Source: Natrialba magadii ATCC 43099 (lineage in GTDB: Archaea > Halobacteriota > Halobacteria > Halobacteriales > Natrialbaceae). From it: a stretch of DNA of 64,000 bases. The notes under the pieces are model-generated. The model was not told the DNA's origin. It did no database searches and was given only the letters and a program-made list of their open reading frames with translations. The position numbers were made by a program, and so were the translations under genes. The stretch spans positions 62,001-126,000 of the forward strand of contig NC_013923.1 in NCBI RefSeq assembly GCF_000025625.1. Direction: 5' to 3'. Below are positions 41,421 through 52,437 of this stretch, piece after piece; position 1 is the first letter of the stretch; every line of letters begins with the position of its first letter.

Positions 41421-42302
41421 CTAGCGAAACGGCCTCCGAATTAGTCGCTGGAGGCGAGACGGCACCGGATCGTATCGTTTCGCGAGGAATACAGTCCCAC
41501 TCGCGTGGCGGCCAACTGCCTCGGAAATCGTTCCAAGCACTGCTCGTTGAATAACTCCGCCACGAGAGACGCCAAGCAACGTGATGTCGTGGTCTACGGT
41601 TCGGTCCGTGATCGCGCCAGCGACGTGGTCGTCGACGACGACGGTACGATGGAGATCGGTCCCGCTCTCGAACTCGCGTGCGGCGTCACGCAGCAGTTCA
41701 CGCGCGGCCGTCTCGCTTCGTTCCGGTTCGGTTTCTGCCCGAACGTGTAGCAGGTGAACAGTTGCATCGTGCTTGCTGGCAATCGCGGCTGCCATCTCGA
41801 GTGCCAGCCCGTCGTGTGGTCCGCCAGCGACGGGCATCAGAATCGAGTCGACAGTCGGCTGTGGCGTCTGAATTCGCTTGACGAGGACGTCACAGGTTGC
41901 CTTTCGGAGGACGGTATCGATGTAGCTCCCCAGAATGACGTTCTGTCGCGGCGGCCGTCCGCGCCAGCCCAGCAGCGTCAGTTCGACGGGTTCTTTCTCG
42001 ATTGCGCCGAGAATCCCACTCGTGACGCTCCGTGCGAATCGTACCCGCTGGTCGACTGGAATATCGTGTTCGGCCGCGGTCGCTGCTGCGTCTGCGAGCA
42101 TCTGTTCGTCATCGTCCTCCAGCAGGCGGTCACCGGCATCGAGCGGTAACTGGTCCGGCACGGCGACGACGTAGATAACGAGAATCCGCAACGACCGCTC
42201 GGTAGCGATGTCAGTTGCGGTGTCCATCAGTCGCGTTGCCGTTTCTTCGTTCGCCACCGGAACGAGTAACGTCTCCTCAGTTGTCGTCGTATTGGCTCCC
42301 AT
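41421..42302 (-). CDS. Usp-like protein, two divergent UspA domains
   Basis: A 293-residue protein. Domain 1 (residues 10-145) has LLVPVANEETATRLMDTATD and ends LGSYIDTVLRKATCDVLVKR. Domain 2 (from about 150) has ILMPVAGGPHDGLALEMAAA and LGVSRGGVIQRAVLGTISEA. This form, with a basic tail LQRLIRRPFR, is also seen fused to or next to transporters (APC or ion channels) in haloarchaea. The nucleotide-binding loops are weaker than in the other Usp genes here. Confidence 0.8.
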   Translation of the reverse strand: MGANTTTTEETLLVPVANEETATRLMDTATDIATERSLRILVIYVVAVPDQLPLDAGDRLLEDDDEQMLADAAATAAEHDIPVDQRVRFARSVTSGILGAIEKEPVELTLLGWRGRPPRQNVILGSYIDTVLRKATCDVLVKRIQTPQPTVDSILMPVAGGPHDGLALEMAAAIASKHDATVHLLHVRAETEPERSETAARELLRDAAREFESGTDLHRTVVVDDHVAGAITDRTVDHDITLLGVSRGGVIQRAVLGTISEAVGRHASGTVFLAKRYDPVPSRLQRLIRRPFR

Positions 42303-42446
42303 GTCGTGACCGTTTGCGTTCCATCGCTATCATCTCCCACCGTGTCCTTGCCGGCGTCGTTCGGTTTGTGAATTCAGGACGACCGACAGGCCAGCCACAG
42401 ATGAACGGTACATTGAACACAGTTGGCATACTCTACGCAGTCGTCG

Positions 42447-42896
42447 ATGGATTCGAGTACGAACACGAAATCCGGCTCCGTCCTGACGTATCTCGTTCTC
42501 GGTGGGTGTGCGATCGTTGCTGCGCTCGTCTATCTTGGGCTCGTCCCACAGGCGGCGCTCACAGGGAATGAATCGCGTGCAATTCTGTATCTCGTTCTGG
42601 GATGGGTCCCGTATACGATCGTGTTCTACGGGATTGGTCGGCTCTTTACGTCTCCAGAACAACTCCCAAATATGCGCGCCGCGGACATTGGACTGGCAAC
42701 GTTCCTCCTGTTGCTCTTGCTCAGTCTCGGCCTCGATGCGTGGGGGTTCACCCCTGAGCAAGTCCCTGAAGCACACGTGCTCCAGGCAGTCGGCATCTTC
42801 CTGGGGCTGGCGCTGTTCGGCTGGGGACTGGGCCGCCGGTCGAACGCGATCATGGCGGCTGATAGCGACGCTGTCCGAACCGATCAGAAACCGTAG
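42447..42896 (+). CDS. Four-helix membrane protein, unknown function
   Basis: A 149-residue protein with about four transmembrane helices (VLTYLVLGGCAIVAALVYLG; ILYLVLGWVPYTIVFYGIGR; AADIGLATFLLLLLLSLGLD; AVGIFLGLALFGWGLGRRSN). Family not recognised. It lies between Usp genes and ends 39 bp before a MITE. ATG at 42447 chosen over a TTG 8 codons upstream. Confidence 0.7.
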   Translation: MDSSTNTKSGSVLTYLVLGGCAIVAALVYLGLVPQAALTGNESRAILYLVLGWVPYTIVFYGIGRLFTSPEQLPNMRAADIGLATFLLLLLLSLGLDAWGFTPEQVPEAHVLQAVGIFLGLALFGWGLGRRSNAIMAADSDAVRTDQKP

Positions 42897-42935
42897 ATTC
42901 GGCGTTTCTGGCCTGAAACGCCAGCCAAAAACAAC

Positions 42936-43021
42936 CTATAGTAGCCACTGAAAGTCAGTACACACCTGATCGCCAGACTGCTCGGCGATCAGTGTATAAA
43001 CCGTTTCAGTTGTTACTCTAT
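42936..43021. mobile_element. 86-bp MITE-like element, complete copy 2 (reverse orientation)
   Basis: It starts CTATAGTAGCCACTG and ends CAGTTGTTACTCTA; it is the reverse complement of the copies at 21941 and 63208 with about 85 percent identity by eye. Its right end provides the stop codon of the usp gene at 43018. Confidence 0.75.
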
Positions 43022-43476
43022 TCGTCGAAGTCGACCTGCCCGACTTGCCCATCGCCAACGACGAGTACGTCCGTCGGACTGTGTCGAGTTACACCATCCG
43101 TAACACTCCCAAGCATCATCCGACCGATCCCACCGCGCCCTCTCGACCCCATGACGATGAGATCGGCGTCGATTTCGCCTGCGTACTCGAGTATCTCGTG
43201 TACTGGCGTCCCCGTTCGAACCTCCGCCGTCGTCTCGATCCCGCGCTCGGTCGCACTCGACTCGAGTTCGGTGACGAACGACTCGGCGCGGCCGGTGAGC
43301 GTTTCGGCTGCACTCGAGTCCTCGCCGGGGAAGCGAACGGAGCCGAGCGGTCCGAGTTCGACGACGCAGATGATGGCGACGGGGCAGTCGAGCGTTTCTG
43401 CGAGGTCGAAAGCGGTTTCGGCGGCATCGGTTGCGAAGTCGCTGCCGTCTGTCGGAACGAGTAGCTGATCGTACAT
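43018..43476 (-). CDS. Universal stress protein, single domain
   Basis: A 152-residue UspA protein: MYDQLLVPTDGSDFATDAAE, central TEVRTGTPVHEIL-like strand, and the ATP loop MGSRGRGGIGRMMLGSVTDG. The last codons and the TAG stop (43018-43020) fall at the edge of a MITE, so the original C-terminus may have been a few residues different. It is one of a group of Usp genes here. Confidence 0.88.
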   Translation of the reverse strand: MYDQLLVPTDGSDFATDAAETAFDLAETLDCPVAIICVVELGPLGSVRFPGEDSSAAETLTGRAESFVTELESSATERGIETTAEVRTGTPVHEILEYAGEIDADLIVMGSRGRGGIGRMMLGSVTDGVTRHSPTDVLVVGDGQVGQVDFDE

Positions 43477-43727
43477 ACGCTTTCTTCTCGATAGAGTGGG
43501 ATAAACACGGGTGTTGGCGCGAACGTGCCGTCTTCCGATTCCTCTTCCCGGTGCTGTGCTGTCCCTTCCCGGTACTGCGTTGACTGCGCTTCACTGCCTG
43601 AGACAGTTCTCTCCTCACAGATTCCATCTCGTACAGCGGTCCGACACCGGAGAAGTCACATTGCACCAATCTGGGAATACCCACAACGACTTTTGGCCTC
43701 GTGACCGTGTTTCTACCTACGATCCAC

Positions 43728-44183
43728 ATGTACGACCGCCTGTTGCTTCCGACGGACATGAGTGCCGGCGTCGACCGCGCAATCGCACACGCAATCGATG
43801 CCGCCCAGCGATACGACGCAGAACTGCACATCCTGTACGTCGTCGACGCCGACGCGTACAGTTCCTACCCAGGTGATGAGTACGTCCACGAATTCGAAGG
43901 TCTCGAGTCGGCGCTCGAACAGGCCGGCGAGGATGCACTCGAGGAGGTCGCTGGCGCGGCCGCCACCGCCGACGTCGAGACGACGACGGAGATCCGACAC
44001 GGCGTTCCCCACGAGGAAATCCTCACCTACATCGACGACGCGGACATCGATCTCACGGTCGTCGGTTCCAAGAACCGTTCGGGGGAGTATCGCCAACTCC
44101 TTGGCAGTGTTGCAGAACGCGTGGCGACGCACGCCGAGCGACCGGTGACCATCGTCAAAACACCGGTCGAGGACGAGTCCTGA
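43728..44183 (+). CDS. Universal stress protein, single domain
   Basis: A 151-residue UspA protein beginning MYDRLLLPTDMSAGVDRAIA, with HILYVVDADAYSSYPGDEYV and a nucleotide loop VGSKNRSGEYRQLLGSVAER. It is divergent from the 43476 gene, with which it shares a 250-bp intergenic region. ATG at 43728 matches the family start. Confidence 0.88.
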   Translation: MYDRLLLPTDMSAGVDRAIAHAIDAAQRYDAELHILYVVDADAYSSYPGDEYVHEFEGLESALEQAGEDALEEVAGAAATADVETTTEIRHGVPHEEILTYIDDADIDLTVVGSKNRSGEYRQLLGSVAERVATHAERPVTIVKTPVEDES

Positions 44184-44237
44184 GCGACACACCGCTGAAC
44201 GTACCTTTTTATCGTTCGTTATCGTCGAGTCGGTTAT

Positions 44238-44654
44238 ATGCACGTTCTCGTTCCGATTGACGACTCCGACCCAGCAATGAAAGCTGTCGAACACGCCGCC
44301 GAAACCTACGCAGATGGCACCGTGACGCTCTTGCACGTCATCAATCCCAGAACCGGCATGTACGGTGACGAAGCACTGTACGCATACGAGGCGATACTCG
44401 AGTCCCAGCAGGAAGCGGCCGCGGACCTGTTCGAGCGGGCGAGTGAACTGGCAGCAGCGCACGACTGTGACGTCCACACGGAGTCGATAATTGGCTTCCC
44501 GGCCCGTGAAATCGTCTCGACCGCGGCCGAGGAGGACGCCGACCACATCGTCATTGGGAGTCACGGCCGAACCGGACCGTCGCGTGTTCTCCTCGGAAGC
44601 GTTGCCGAACAGGTGGTTCGTCGAGCGCCGTGTCCGGTAACGGTCGTGCGGTAA
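44238..44654 (+). CDS. Universal stress protein, single domain
   Basis: A 138-residue UspA protein: MHVLVPIDDSDPAMKAVEHA, then LHVINPRTGMYGDEALYAYE and the ATP loop IGSHGRTGPSRVLLGSVAEQ. It follows the previous usp by 54 bp; TTTTTATCG at about 44206-44214 may give it its own promoter. This form is close to the best conserved archaeal UspA type. Confidence 0.9.
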   Translation: MHVLVPIDDSDPAMKAVEHAAETYADGTVTLLHVINPRTGMYGDEALYAYEAILESQQEAAADLFERASELAAAHDCDVHTESIIGFPAREIVSTAAEEDADHIVIGSHGRTGPSRVLLGSVAEQVVRRAPCPVTVVR

Positions 44655-44828
44655 CCGCCGAGCAGACGTTCGAACCAACTCTCCGGTGACTCGCTATGGT
44701 CACAGCGTGACCGACCTGCCAGCTATTAGTATATAAATAGGCGATACATTCCGCCAGCAGTTACTCGCGTCTTATCGGTGAGGGAGGAGTATGGATGCAA
44801 ACGCAGAGGACGCTCGACTCAGCGGAAC

Positions 44829-45566
44829 GTGAACACCGCCGCGTCGAGGAACGCGAACACCGCCGCGTCGAGCGACCGAGGACAGGGTTATACGGACCAC
44901 CTCGAACGCAGTCAGCGGGTGTGGGATCGGTGGAGCGACTGGTACGGACTCAGTGAGAAAGATTTCGAACCAATACGGGAACGGGCAATCGACCGGTTGG
45001 ATCTCCAGGACGGTGACCACGTCCTCGACGTTGGGTGTGGGCCCGGCGTGAACTTCGCGTACAGCCGTTCGCAAATCGGCTCTGAAGGGCAACTCGTCGC
45101 CGTCGACTACAGCCCGGCGATGGTCGAAAACGCCACCGACCGCGTCGACCAGTACGGCTGGGAGAACGTCGAGGTCCGGCAGGCAGACGCGACGACTGTC
45201 GACTTCGACGAGCAGTTCGACGCCGTAATCGCGACGCTTTCGTTAGGCGTGATGCCGGATGCTCACAGCACAATCGAGAACATCTATCGGCTGCTTGCCC
45301 CCGGAGGACGACTCGCCGTCGTCGATGTCCGACCGGCGCCGAGCGGTCCACTTCGGCTCCTGAACCCGATTATTTGGCGGGTCTTCCGCTGGTACGCGAA
45401 CTGGAATCCTGAAAACGACGTTACCGAATCGCTCCACCACGTGTTCGACGAGTGTGAACTCGCGGAGACGGTGTTCGGGACCACCGCGTACGCGATGGAC
45501 TGTCGAAAGTCGAACGGCTCCGACCGATTCGGAGGCTGCTGCAGTCAGTCGGATATTGACCGGTGA
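44829..45566 (+). CDS. Class I SAM-dependent methyltransferase (UbiE-like)
   Basis: A 245-residue protein with the SAM motif VLDVGCGPGVNFAYSRSQIG, acidic residue in VAVDYSPAMVENA, ADATTVDFDEQFDAVIATLS and LLAPGGRLAVVDVRPAP. The Trp-rich segment RVWDRWSDWYGLSEKDFEP and WRVFRWYANWNPE near the substrate side resemble haloarchaeal phospholipid N-methyltransferase or UbiE-like enzymes; substrate unknown. GTG at 44829 is chosen; a GTG at 44778 gives a longer form with an unlikely basic start. A GAACACCGCCGCGTCGAG duplication sits at the 5' end. Confidence 0.78.
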   Translation: MNTAASRNANTAASSDRGQGYTDHLERSQRVWDRWSDWYGLSEKDFEPIRERAIDRLDLQDGDHVLDVGCGPGVNFAYSRSQIGSEGQLVAVDYSPAMVENATDRVDQYGWENVEVRQADATTVDFDEQFDAVIATLSLGVMPDAHSTIENIYRLLAPGGRLAVVDVRPAPSGPLRLLNPIIWRVFRWYANWNPENDVTESLHHVFDECELAETVFGTTAYAMDCRKSNGSDRFGGCCSQSDIDR

Positions 45567-45731
45567 TGGGCCAGTGATGGGCCAGTGATGGTGGCAATCA
45601 GACGGAATAGGTCGAACTGCGAATGTATGTGCAGACCCCTCCTGTGACCGAGCGACCACTCCATCCGTGCGGGCGCTGGCATTTTTGATCGTTCACTCTG
45701 CTCCCCCGTCGCTGGAGACCCATCAACGACT

Positions 45732-45918
45732 CTGTCACACCGTCACTGGTGGCTGTTCGATTACTCTGTCACACCGTCACTGGTGGCTGTTCGACTATTC
45801 TGTCACACCGTCACTGGTGGCTGTTCGACTATTCTGTCACACCGTCACTGGTGGCTGTTCGACTATTCTGTCACACCGTCACTGGTGGCTGTTCGACTAT
45901 TCTGTCACACCGTCACTG
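45732..45918 (+). repeat. 34-bp tandem repeat, five units plus a half
   Basis: Units start at 45732, 45766, 45800, 45834, 45868 and 45902 (partial). Each reads CTGTCACACCGTCACTGGTG then GCTGTTCGACTATT, with only a few changes in the first unit. CACC...GGTG within each unit gives weak dyad symmetry. No spacers. The last partial unit contains the stop codon of the bat-like gene on the reverse strand. Confidence 0.95.
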
Positions 45919-46560
45919 AACACTCTCAAGCACCTGTTCGACCGCGTTCGCCTCCCCGCGACGCAACAACTCTGAAGCTGTCGAAACCGCACAGCCGAGT
46001 TCGTCAGCAACCGCTTCGATGCCGTTCTGCCGCGGAATTTCGTAGAAACCCAGCTCCCGGGCAACCTGCAACGCCTCCACCTGCCGACCGGACACGGCTG
46101 GACCAGCCGTCGTCACGCGATTGCTCGCCCACAGAACGTCGACACTCACACCGTCCGCAAGTTCGTCTATCACCCCCGTAAGATCCGATGGGTGCCCGAC
46201 GATGGTCATCCGAATCGTGCGATCTGATCGGATCTCGATCGGTGGCACGATAACGACAGTCTCTCGTGAAAGCGCACCGAGCAACGACAACCCCTCGGCC
46301 TCGAGTTCCCGGCGCAGATAGAGAAAGAAGCCATCGCTCGTCTGTGTGATATCGTACTCGAGTACTGTGTCGAGCGAGTCAAGAATTGAGTCGTAGGCGT
46401 CGGGGTCACCGTCGACGAACGAGGTGAGCGTTTCGATGCCATCGGTTGTTTGCCCGCCGAGGATCACCTCACGATTGATGTCTGGTGATGTGGCAATCTT
46501 CTCGAGGATCGGTGGTGCTGTCTCCCCATTGTGACCCAGCGAGACGCGCACGGATTTCAT
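45913..46560 (-). CDS. Bat-like helix-turn-helix regulator (HTH_10)
   Basis: A 215-residue protein. Residues 1-150 form a sensory/dimer region of the bacterio-opsin-activator type. Residues 155-210 form the HTH_10 domain (GRQVEALQVARELGFYEIPR; GIEAVADELGCAVSTASELL; RRGEANAVEQVLESV). Bat-type HTH proteins activate or repress metabolic genes in haloarchaea. The target is unknown. Its stop codon lies in the last unit of a 34-bp repeat array, which could affect the mRNA end. It starts at ATG 46560. Confidence 0.88.
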   Translation of the reverse strand: MKSVRVSLGHNGETAPPILEKIATSPDINREVILGGQTTDGIETLTSFVDGDPDAYDSILDSLDTVLEYDITQTSDGFFLYLRRELEAEGLSLLGALSRETVVIVPPIEIRSDRTIRMTIVGHPSDLTGVIDELADGVSVDVLWASNRVTTAGPAVSGRQVEALQVARELGFYEIPRQNGIEAVADELGCAVSTASELLRRGEANAVEQVLESVQ

Positions 46561-46700
46561 TGTTCATTGGACGATCACACGCGGAGACCAGTTATAAATT
46601 CCCGATACTCCTCGCGAGCAACGCCGTTGGAACCGGTTCCCGTCTTCGGCTCCGACGTGAGTGTCCGCTAATCCCGAAACGCGTTCGTTACAGGGTTTCC

Positions 46701-47150
46701 TTATGATTCTGTGGCTACTTCCTTCCGGCCCGAAACCCGATCCGGGTCGAGATAGTAGCTCTCGAACGTTACGTCCTCACGCGGTTGCTCGAAGATATCT
46801 ACCCGTGGGAGATCGATCGCCCACATTCCTTGCACGATCGATGACTCGTACGGTTTATCACTGAGTTCGGCTAACTGGCCCGTTGCAACGACGCTGTGCC
46901 ACCCGTCCGGCGTTTCGTCGTGCACGACGAACGAGACGTGTCGGTCGATCAGGTCGTGTTTCCTGCCTCCGGGCGTGAACGACAGCTGAAAGTAGAGGAC
47001 GGATTCGTCCTCATTGTAGCCGTACGAGACCGGAATCGACACTGGCGGTTCGTTTTTCTCGGTCGCGAACGAAAGGACGCCCGTGCCGCCACTTCCGAGG
47101 AATTCGTCTCGCTCGTCGTTGCTCAGTTGGAGCCACCGAAGTCCTTGCAT
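46701..47150 (-). CDS. Pyridoxamine 5'-phosphate oxidase-like (FMN split-barrel) protein
   Basis: A 149-residue protein of the PPOX/FMN-binding split-barrel type: GGTGVLSFATEKNEPPVSIP, VSYGYNEDESVLYFQLSF, then HVSFVVHDETPDGWHSVVAT. In this family FMN or F420 supports reduction or oxidation of unknown small molecules; haloarchaea carry several. ATG at 47150, TATA-like region upstream not obvious. Confidence 0.82.
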   Translation of the reverse strand: MQGLRWLQLSNDERDEFLGSGGTGVLSFATEKNEPPVSIPVSYGYNEDESVLYFQLSFTPGGRKHDLIDRHVSFVVHDETPDGWHSVVATGQLAELSDKPYESSIVQGMWAIDLPRVDIFEQPREDVTFESYYLDPDRVSGRKEVATES

Positions 47151-47219
47151 AGCACAGGCTATGCGCTCCAGTAAGAAAATACTCGTCAGCCAGTCTTTAA
47201 AACCGGTCGCGTTTCGTTG

Positions 47220-48191
47220 CTAGTTGAACGCAGCGGCGACCAGCAACGGGAAGACGAGCGTCGCCTCGGCCTCGATGAGCGTGTGGTTCGTCTCTTCGTC
47301 GTCCTTGATCTTGCCCCAGGAGACGGCTTCGTTCGGCGGCGCACCGGAGAGCGAGCCGTCTCCTTCCATTCCAGTCGAGATGTAGATCGCGTGGTCGGCA
47401 CCGCCACGGAAGAGGTTCGTCATAATTGCGTGGTGTTTCGGAACGCCACCGCCGACTGCAATAAGCCCGGTTTCGTCTGCCAGTAACCCGTCCTCGATCA
47501 GTGAGTCGTAGTCGTCGAGGATTTCGATGCCGACGTCGGAATCGTATCCCTGCCGATAGTAGTAGAGGAAGTTCCCGACTTCAGCGTCCGTAAGCGCTGG
47601 ACAGTAGACGGGAACGTCGTTATCCGCTGCTTGCTTCAGCACCGAATCCTCATCGTCGAGCGTCTCCCCGAGTTCACGGGCGAACGCCGTCGGCGTCCGA
47701 ACCTTCTCCTCCGCGAAGAAGTCGTCGAAGAAATCATAGAGGTACTCCTCGAGCCAGACGTACCGATCGGAAGGAACGTAGATATTCCCGAGTCGGTTGA
47801 TTCCGCGTTCGCGCAACTCCGCTTCGTCTGCGTCCCACTCTCCCATCTTGAACGGTTTCTCCGTCTTGATCACGTCCTCGGTGAGCGAGCCGGACGTCGT
47901 AATGATCACGTCGACATACCCTTTCCGGACGAGCGCGGCGACGACTTCTCGCAGCCCTGAGGAAATAATGTTCGAGGTGAACGTGAGATAGACCGTCGCG
48001 TCGTTCTCCTGCATCTTCTCGGCAATGTCGATCGCTTCGGCGAGCTGTGTCGCCTGGAAGCCGGTCGTTGCGTACGTCTCGAGTAACTCCCCGAAGTCGA
48101 ACTCGCCACGGAAGTCGTACCCGCGTACGTCTGCGCTTGTCAACTCGTCCTCGCTCCCGGGAACCACGTGATCGCGTGAATCGTCGGCCAT
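47220..48191 (-). CDS. dys: Deoxyhypusine synthase
   Basis: A 323-residue enzyme that modifies a lysine of translation factor aIF5A. It shows TVYLTFTSNIISSGLREVVA, DVIITTSGSLTEDVIKT, VPVYCPALTDAEVGNFLYYY and the active-site lysine in NEAVSWGKIKDDE, followed by TLVFPLLVAAAF. In Haloferax this step is reported to use agmatine in place of spermidine; whether that holds here cannot be seen. It starts at ATG 48191. This is a core gene and indicates chromosomal context. Confidence 0.93.
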   Translation of the reverse strand: MADDSRDHVVPGSEDELTSADVRGYDFRGEFDFGELLETYATTGFQATQLAEAIDIAEKMQENDATVYLTFTSNIISSGLREVVAALVRKGYVDVIITTSGSLTEDVIKTEKPFKMGEWDADEAELRERGINRLGNIYVPSDRYVWLEEYLYDFFDDFFAEEKVRTPTAFARELGETLDDEDSVLKQAADNDVPVYCPALTDAEVGNFLYYYRQGYDSDVGIEILDDYDSLIEDGLLADETGLIAVGGGVPKHHAIMTNLFRGGADHAIYISTGMEGDGSLSGAPPNEAVSWGKIKDDEETNHTLIEAEATLVFPLLVAAAFN

Positions 48192-48309
48192 ATTCCCACA
48201 GATGGGCTTGGCCGGTTTGAATCACGCGGCTTCCGTTCGCGGGTTTCGGCTTCGGGTAGTGCACCCTCACGGCAAACGACTATACACGGCCCGCACGTGT
48301 GCCTTGCAT

Positions 48310-48624
48310 ATGGTCGAACAGCATCTCCCAGCACTCGAGGGCGAGCGCGTTCAGTACAGCGGCGATACCTGGGAGCTGACGGGTGAAATCGACATCAAGC
48401 AAAACGGCGAACTGATCCACGCGAAAGCACGGACCCCGGACCGGGTCCGAGGTAGCACGAGTCTTCTGGGCTTCACACTCGAGAGCCCACCTGCCTCGCT
48501 TAATCCTGGCAATCCCGGAAATCTCTCCGGCGAACTCGAACAGAACGATACCGGTTACGAACTCGTTGTCCGCAGACCGCACGCAACGACGCGGTACAGA
48601 CTCAACAATCTTCGATCGACGTAG
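48310..48624 (+). CDS. Hypothetical protein, 104 residues
   Basis: A soluble beta-rich protein (VQYSGDTWELTGEIDIKQNG; STSLLGFTLESPPASLNPGN; GYELVVRRPHATTRYRLNNL). This conserved-looking small protein is of a kind often found beside core genes in haloarchaea; no function known to me. ATG at 48310, with a GCATATG context; the frame continues upstream without coding character. It is the last gene before the rRNA unit. Confidence 0.65.
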   Translation: MVEQHLPALEGERVQYSGDTWELTGEIDIKQNGELIHAKARTPDRVRGSTSLLGFTLESPPASLNPGNPGNLSGELEQNDTGYELVVRRPHATTRYRLNNLRST

Positions 48625-48864
48625 GTGGCTGCCTCTCCTGGTTCTCGGCAGCACCGTTCTTTCGAAGCCTTCAGCGAACACAGTCTGTTGTACGGGTGTT
48701 GAACGGGAGTGTTGACCTCTCCTTGTGGCTGACACGTTTGCAGCGATATTGCTGCTGGTGCTTTCGGGAACAAAGAGATGGTTTGGGATGACTGGTGTTT
48801 CTGTCACCACTCTCCACTCTCGGTGTCTGTGACCGCATCACTCGGATGGACTGAATCCGTGTGC

Positions 48865-48871
48865 TTAAGTA
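48865..48871 (+). promoter_or_regulatory. rRNA promoter TATA box (TTAAGTA)
   Basis: GTGCTTAAGTAGTGG matches the usual haloarchaeal rRNA promoter core, about 200 bp before the 23S gene. Transcription would start near 48893. The stretch 48625-48860 upstream holds no gene. Confidence 0.55.
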
Positions 48872-48978
48872 GTGGACGGCACAACGATCTGATCCCAACA
48901 AAGAACTGATGCACCACTCCGCGTAAGCGTGAGTGGGAAGGGTCAATGCAGGCCGGCCGTCTACCGGCGTGCAGATGA

Positions 48979-49020
48979 GACCGTGTGTACGTGTAGTCCA
49001 GGCGTCCACTGGACCCGTTC
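48979..49020 (+). other. 23S rRNA processing stem, upstream strand
   Basis: GACCGTGTGTACGTGTAGTC then CAG, followed by GCGTCCACTGGACCCGTTC, can pair with 52011-52053 (GAACGGGTCCGGACGC and CTGGACTACACGTACAACAC then GGTC). Small unpaired bulges in the helix fit the bulge-helix-bulge site that archaeal splicing endonuclease cuts to free 23S rRNA. Confidence 0.8.
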
Positions 49021-49065
49021 CCGGGTCACGATATGCTACATTCTATGTAGCGCCGATCCGATGAA

Positions 49066-51975
<2,910 letters not shown>

Positions 51976-52010
51976 ACATTCATACATATCGCATTGGATC
52001 CGTGACGCGA

Positions 52011-52053
52011 GAACGGGTCCGGACGCAAACTGGACTACACGTACAACACGGTC
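52011..52053 (+). other. 23S rRNA processing stem, downstream strand
   Basis: Complementary partner of 48979-49020; together they close a helix around the whole 23S gene. Confidence 0.8.
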
Positions 52054-52085
52054 TGAAGAGACCACTGAGACTGGTGTCAGATAGT

Positions 52086-52102
52086 CACGGTTCGATTCCG
52101 TG
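52086..52102 (+). other. tRNA T-arm-like hairpin in the 23S-5S spacer
   Basis: CACGG-TTCGATT-CCGTG has the exact look of a tRNA T-arm (5-bp stem, 7-nt loop TTCGATT). No complete cloverleaf is found around it. It could be a tRNA remnant or a normal spacer hairpin. Confidence 0.4.
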
Positions 52103-52110
52103 GATCAGCG

Positions 52111-52232
52111 TTAAGGCGGCCATCGCGGCGGGGTTCCTCCCGTACCCATCCCGAACACGGAAGATAAGCCTGCCTGCGTATTGGTGAGTACTGGAGTGGG
52201 AGACCCTCTGGGAGAGCCGATTCGCCGCCCCT
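52111..52232 (+). rRNA. rrf: 5S ribosomal RNA
   Basis: TTAAGGCGGCCATCGCGGCG at the 5' end pairs with CGCCGCCC at the 3' end. The core CCCGTACCCATCCCGAACAC then GGAAGATAAGCC and the loop E region GGTGAGTACTGGAGTGGGAG are archaeal 5S hallmarks. About 122 nt. No tRNA-Cys follows. Confidence 0.95.
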
Positions 52233-52250
52233 ACTCATACTCCATACTTA

Positions 52251-52290
52251 CGCCCTGCAGAGTGCCAACTCTGCGGGGCGTTTTGCATTT
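52251..52290 (+). terminator. rRNA operon terminator hairpin
   Basis: CGCCCTGCAGAG-TGCCA-ACTCTGCGGGGCG folds into a strong stem followed by TTTTGCATTT, placed right after 5S. Confidence 0.75.
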
Positions 52291-52437
52291 CTGGACGTGA
52301 AGTCGTTATTGCCAACACTACTAGTACCGCTGTTGCTTGAAGAAAACCGATCTTCGTACAATTGGGATCGACGTCACTGTTCCCTCCTGCTTACACAGCT
52401 TCGAGGAGAAAGCCCACGACTTCAGTACTGGGAGTAG

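Noticed and set aside
45732-45918. Possible CRISPR array from 34-bp repeats
   Set aside because: Units are directly adjacent without any spacers, and there are no cas genes in the window.
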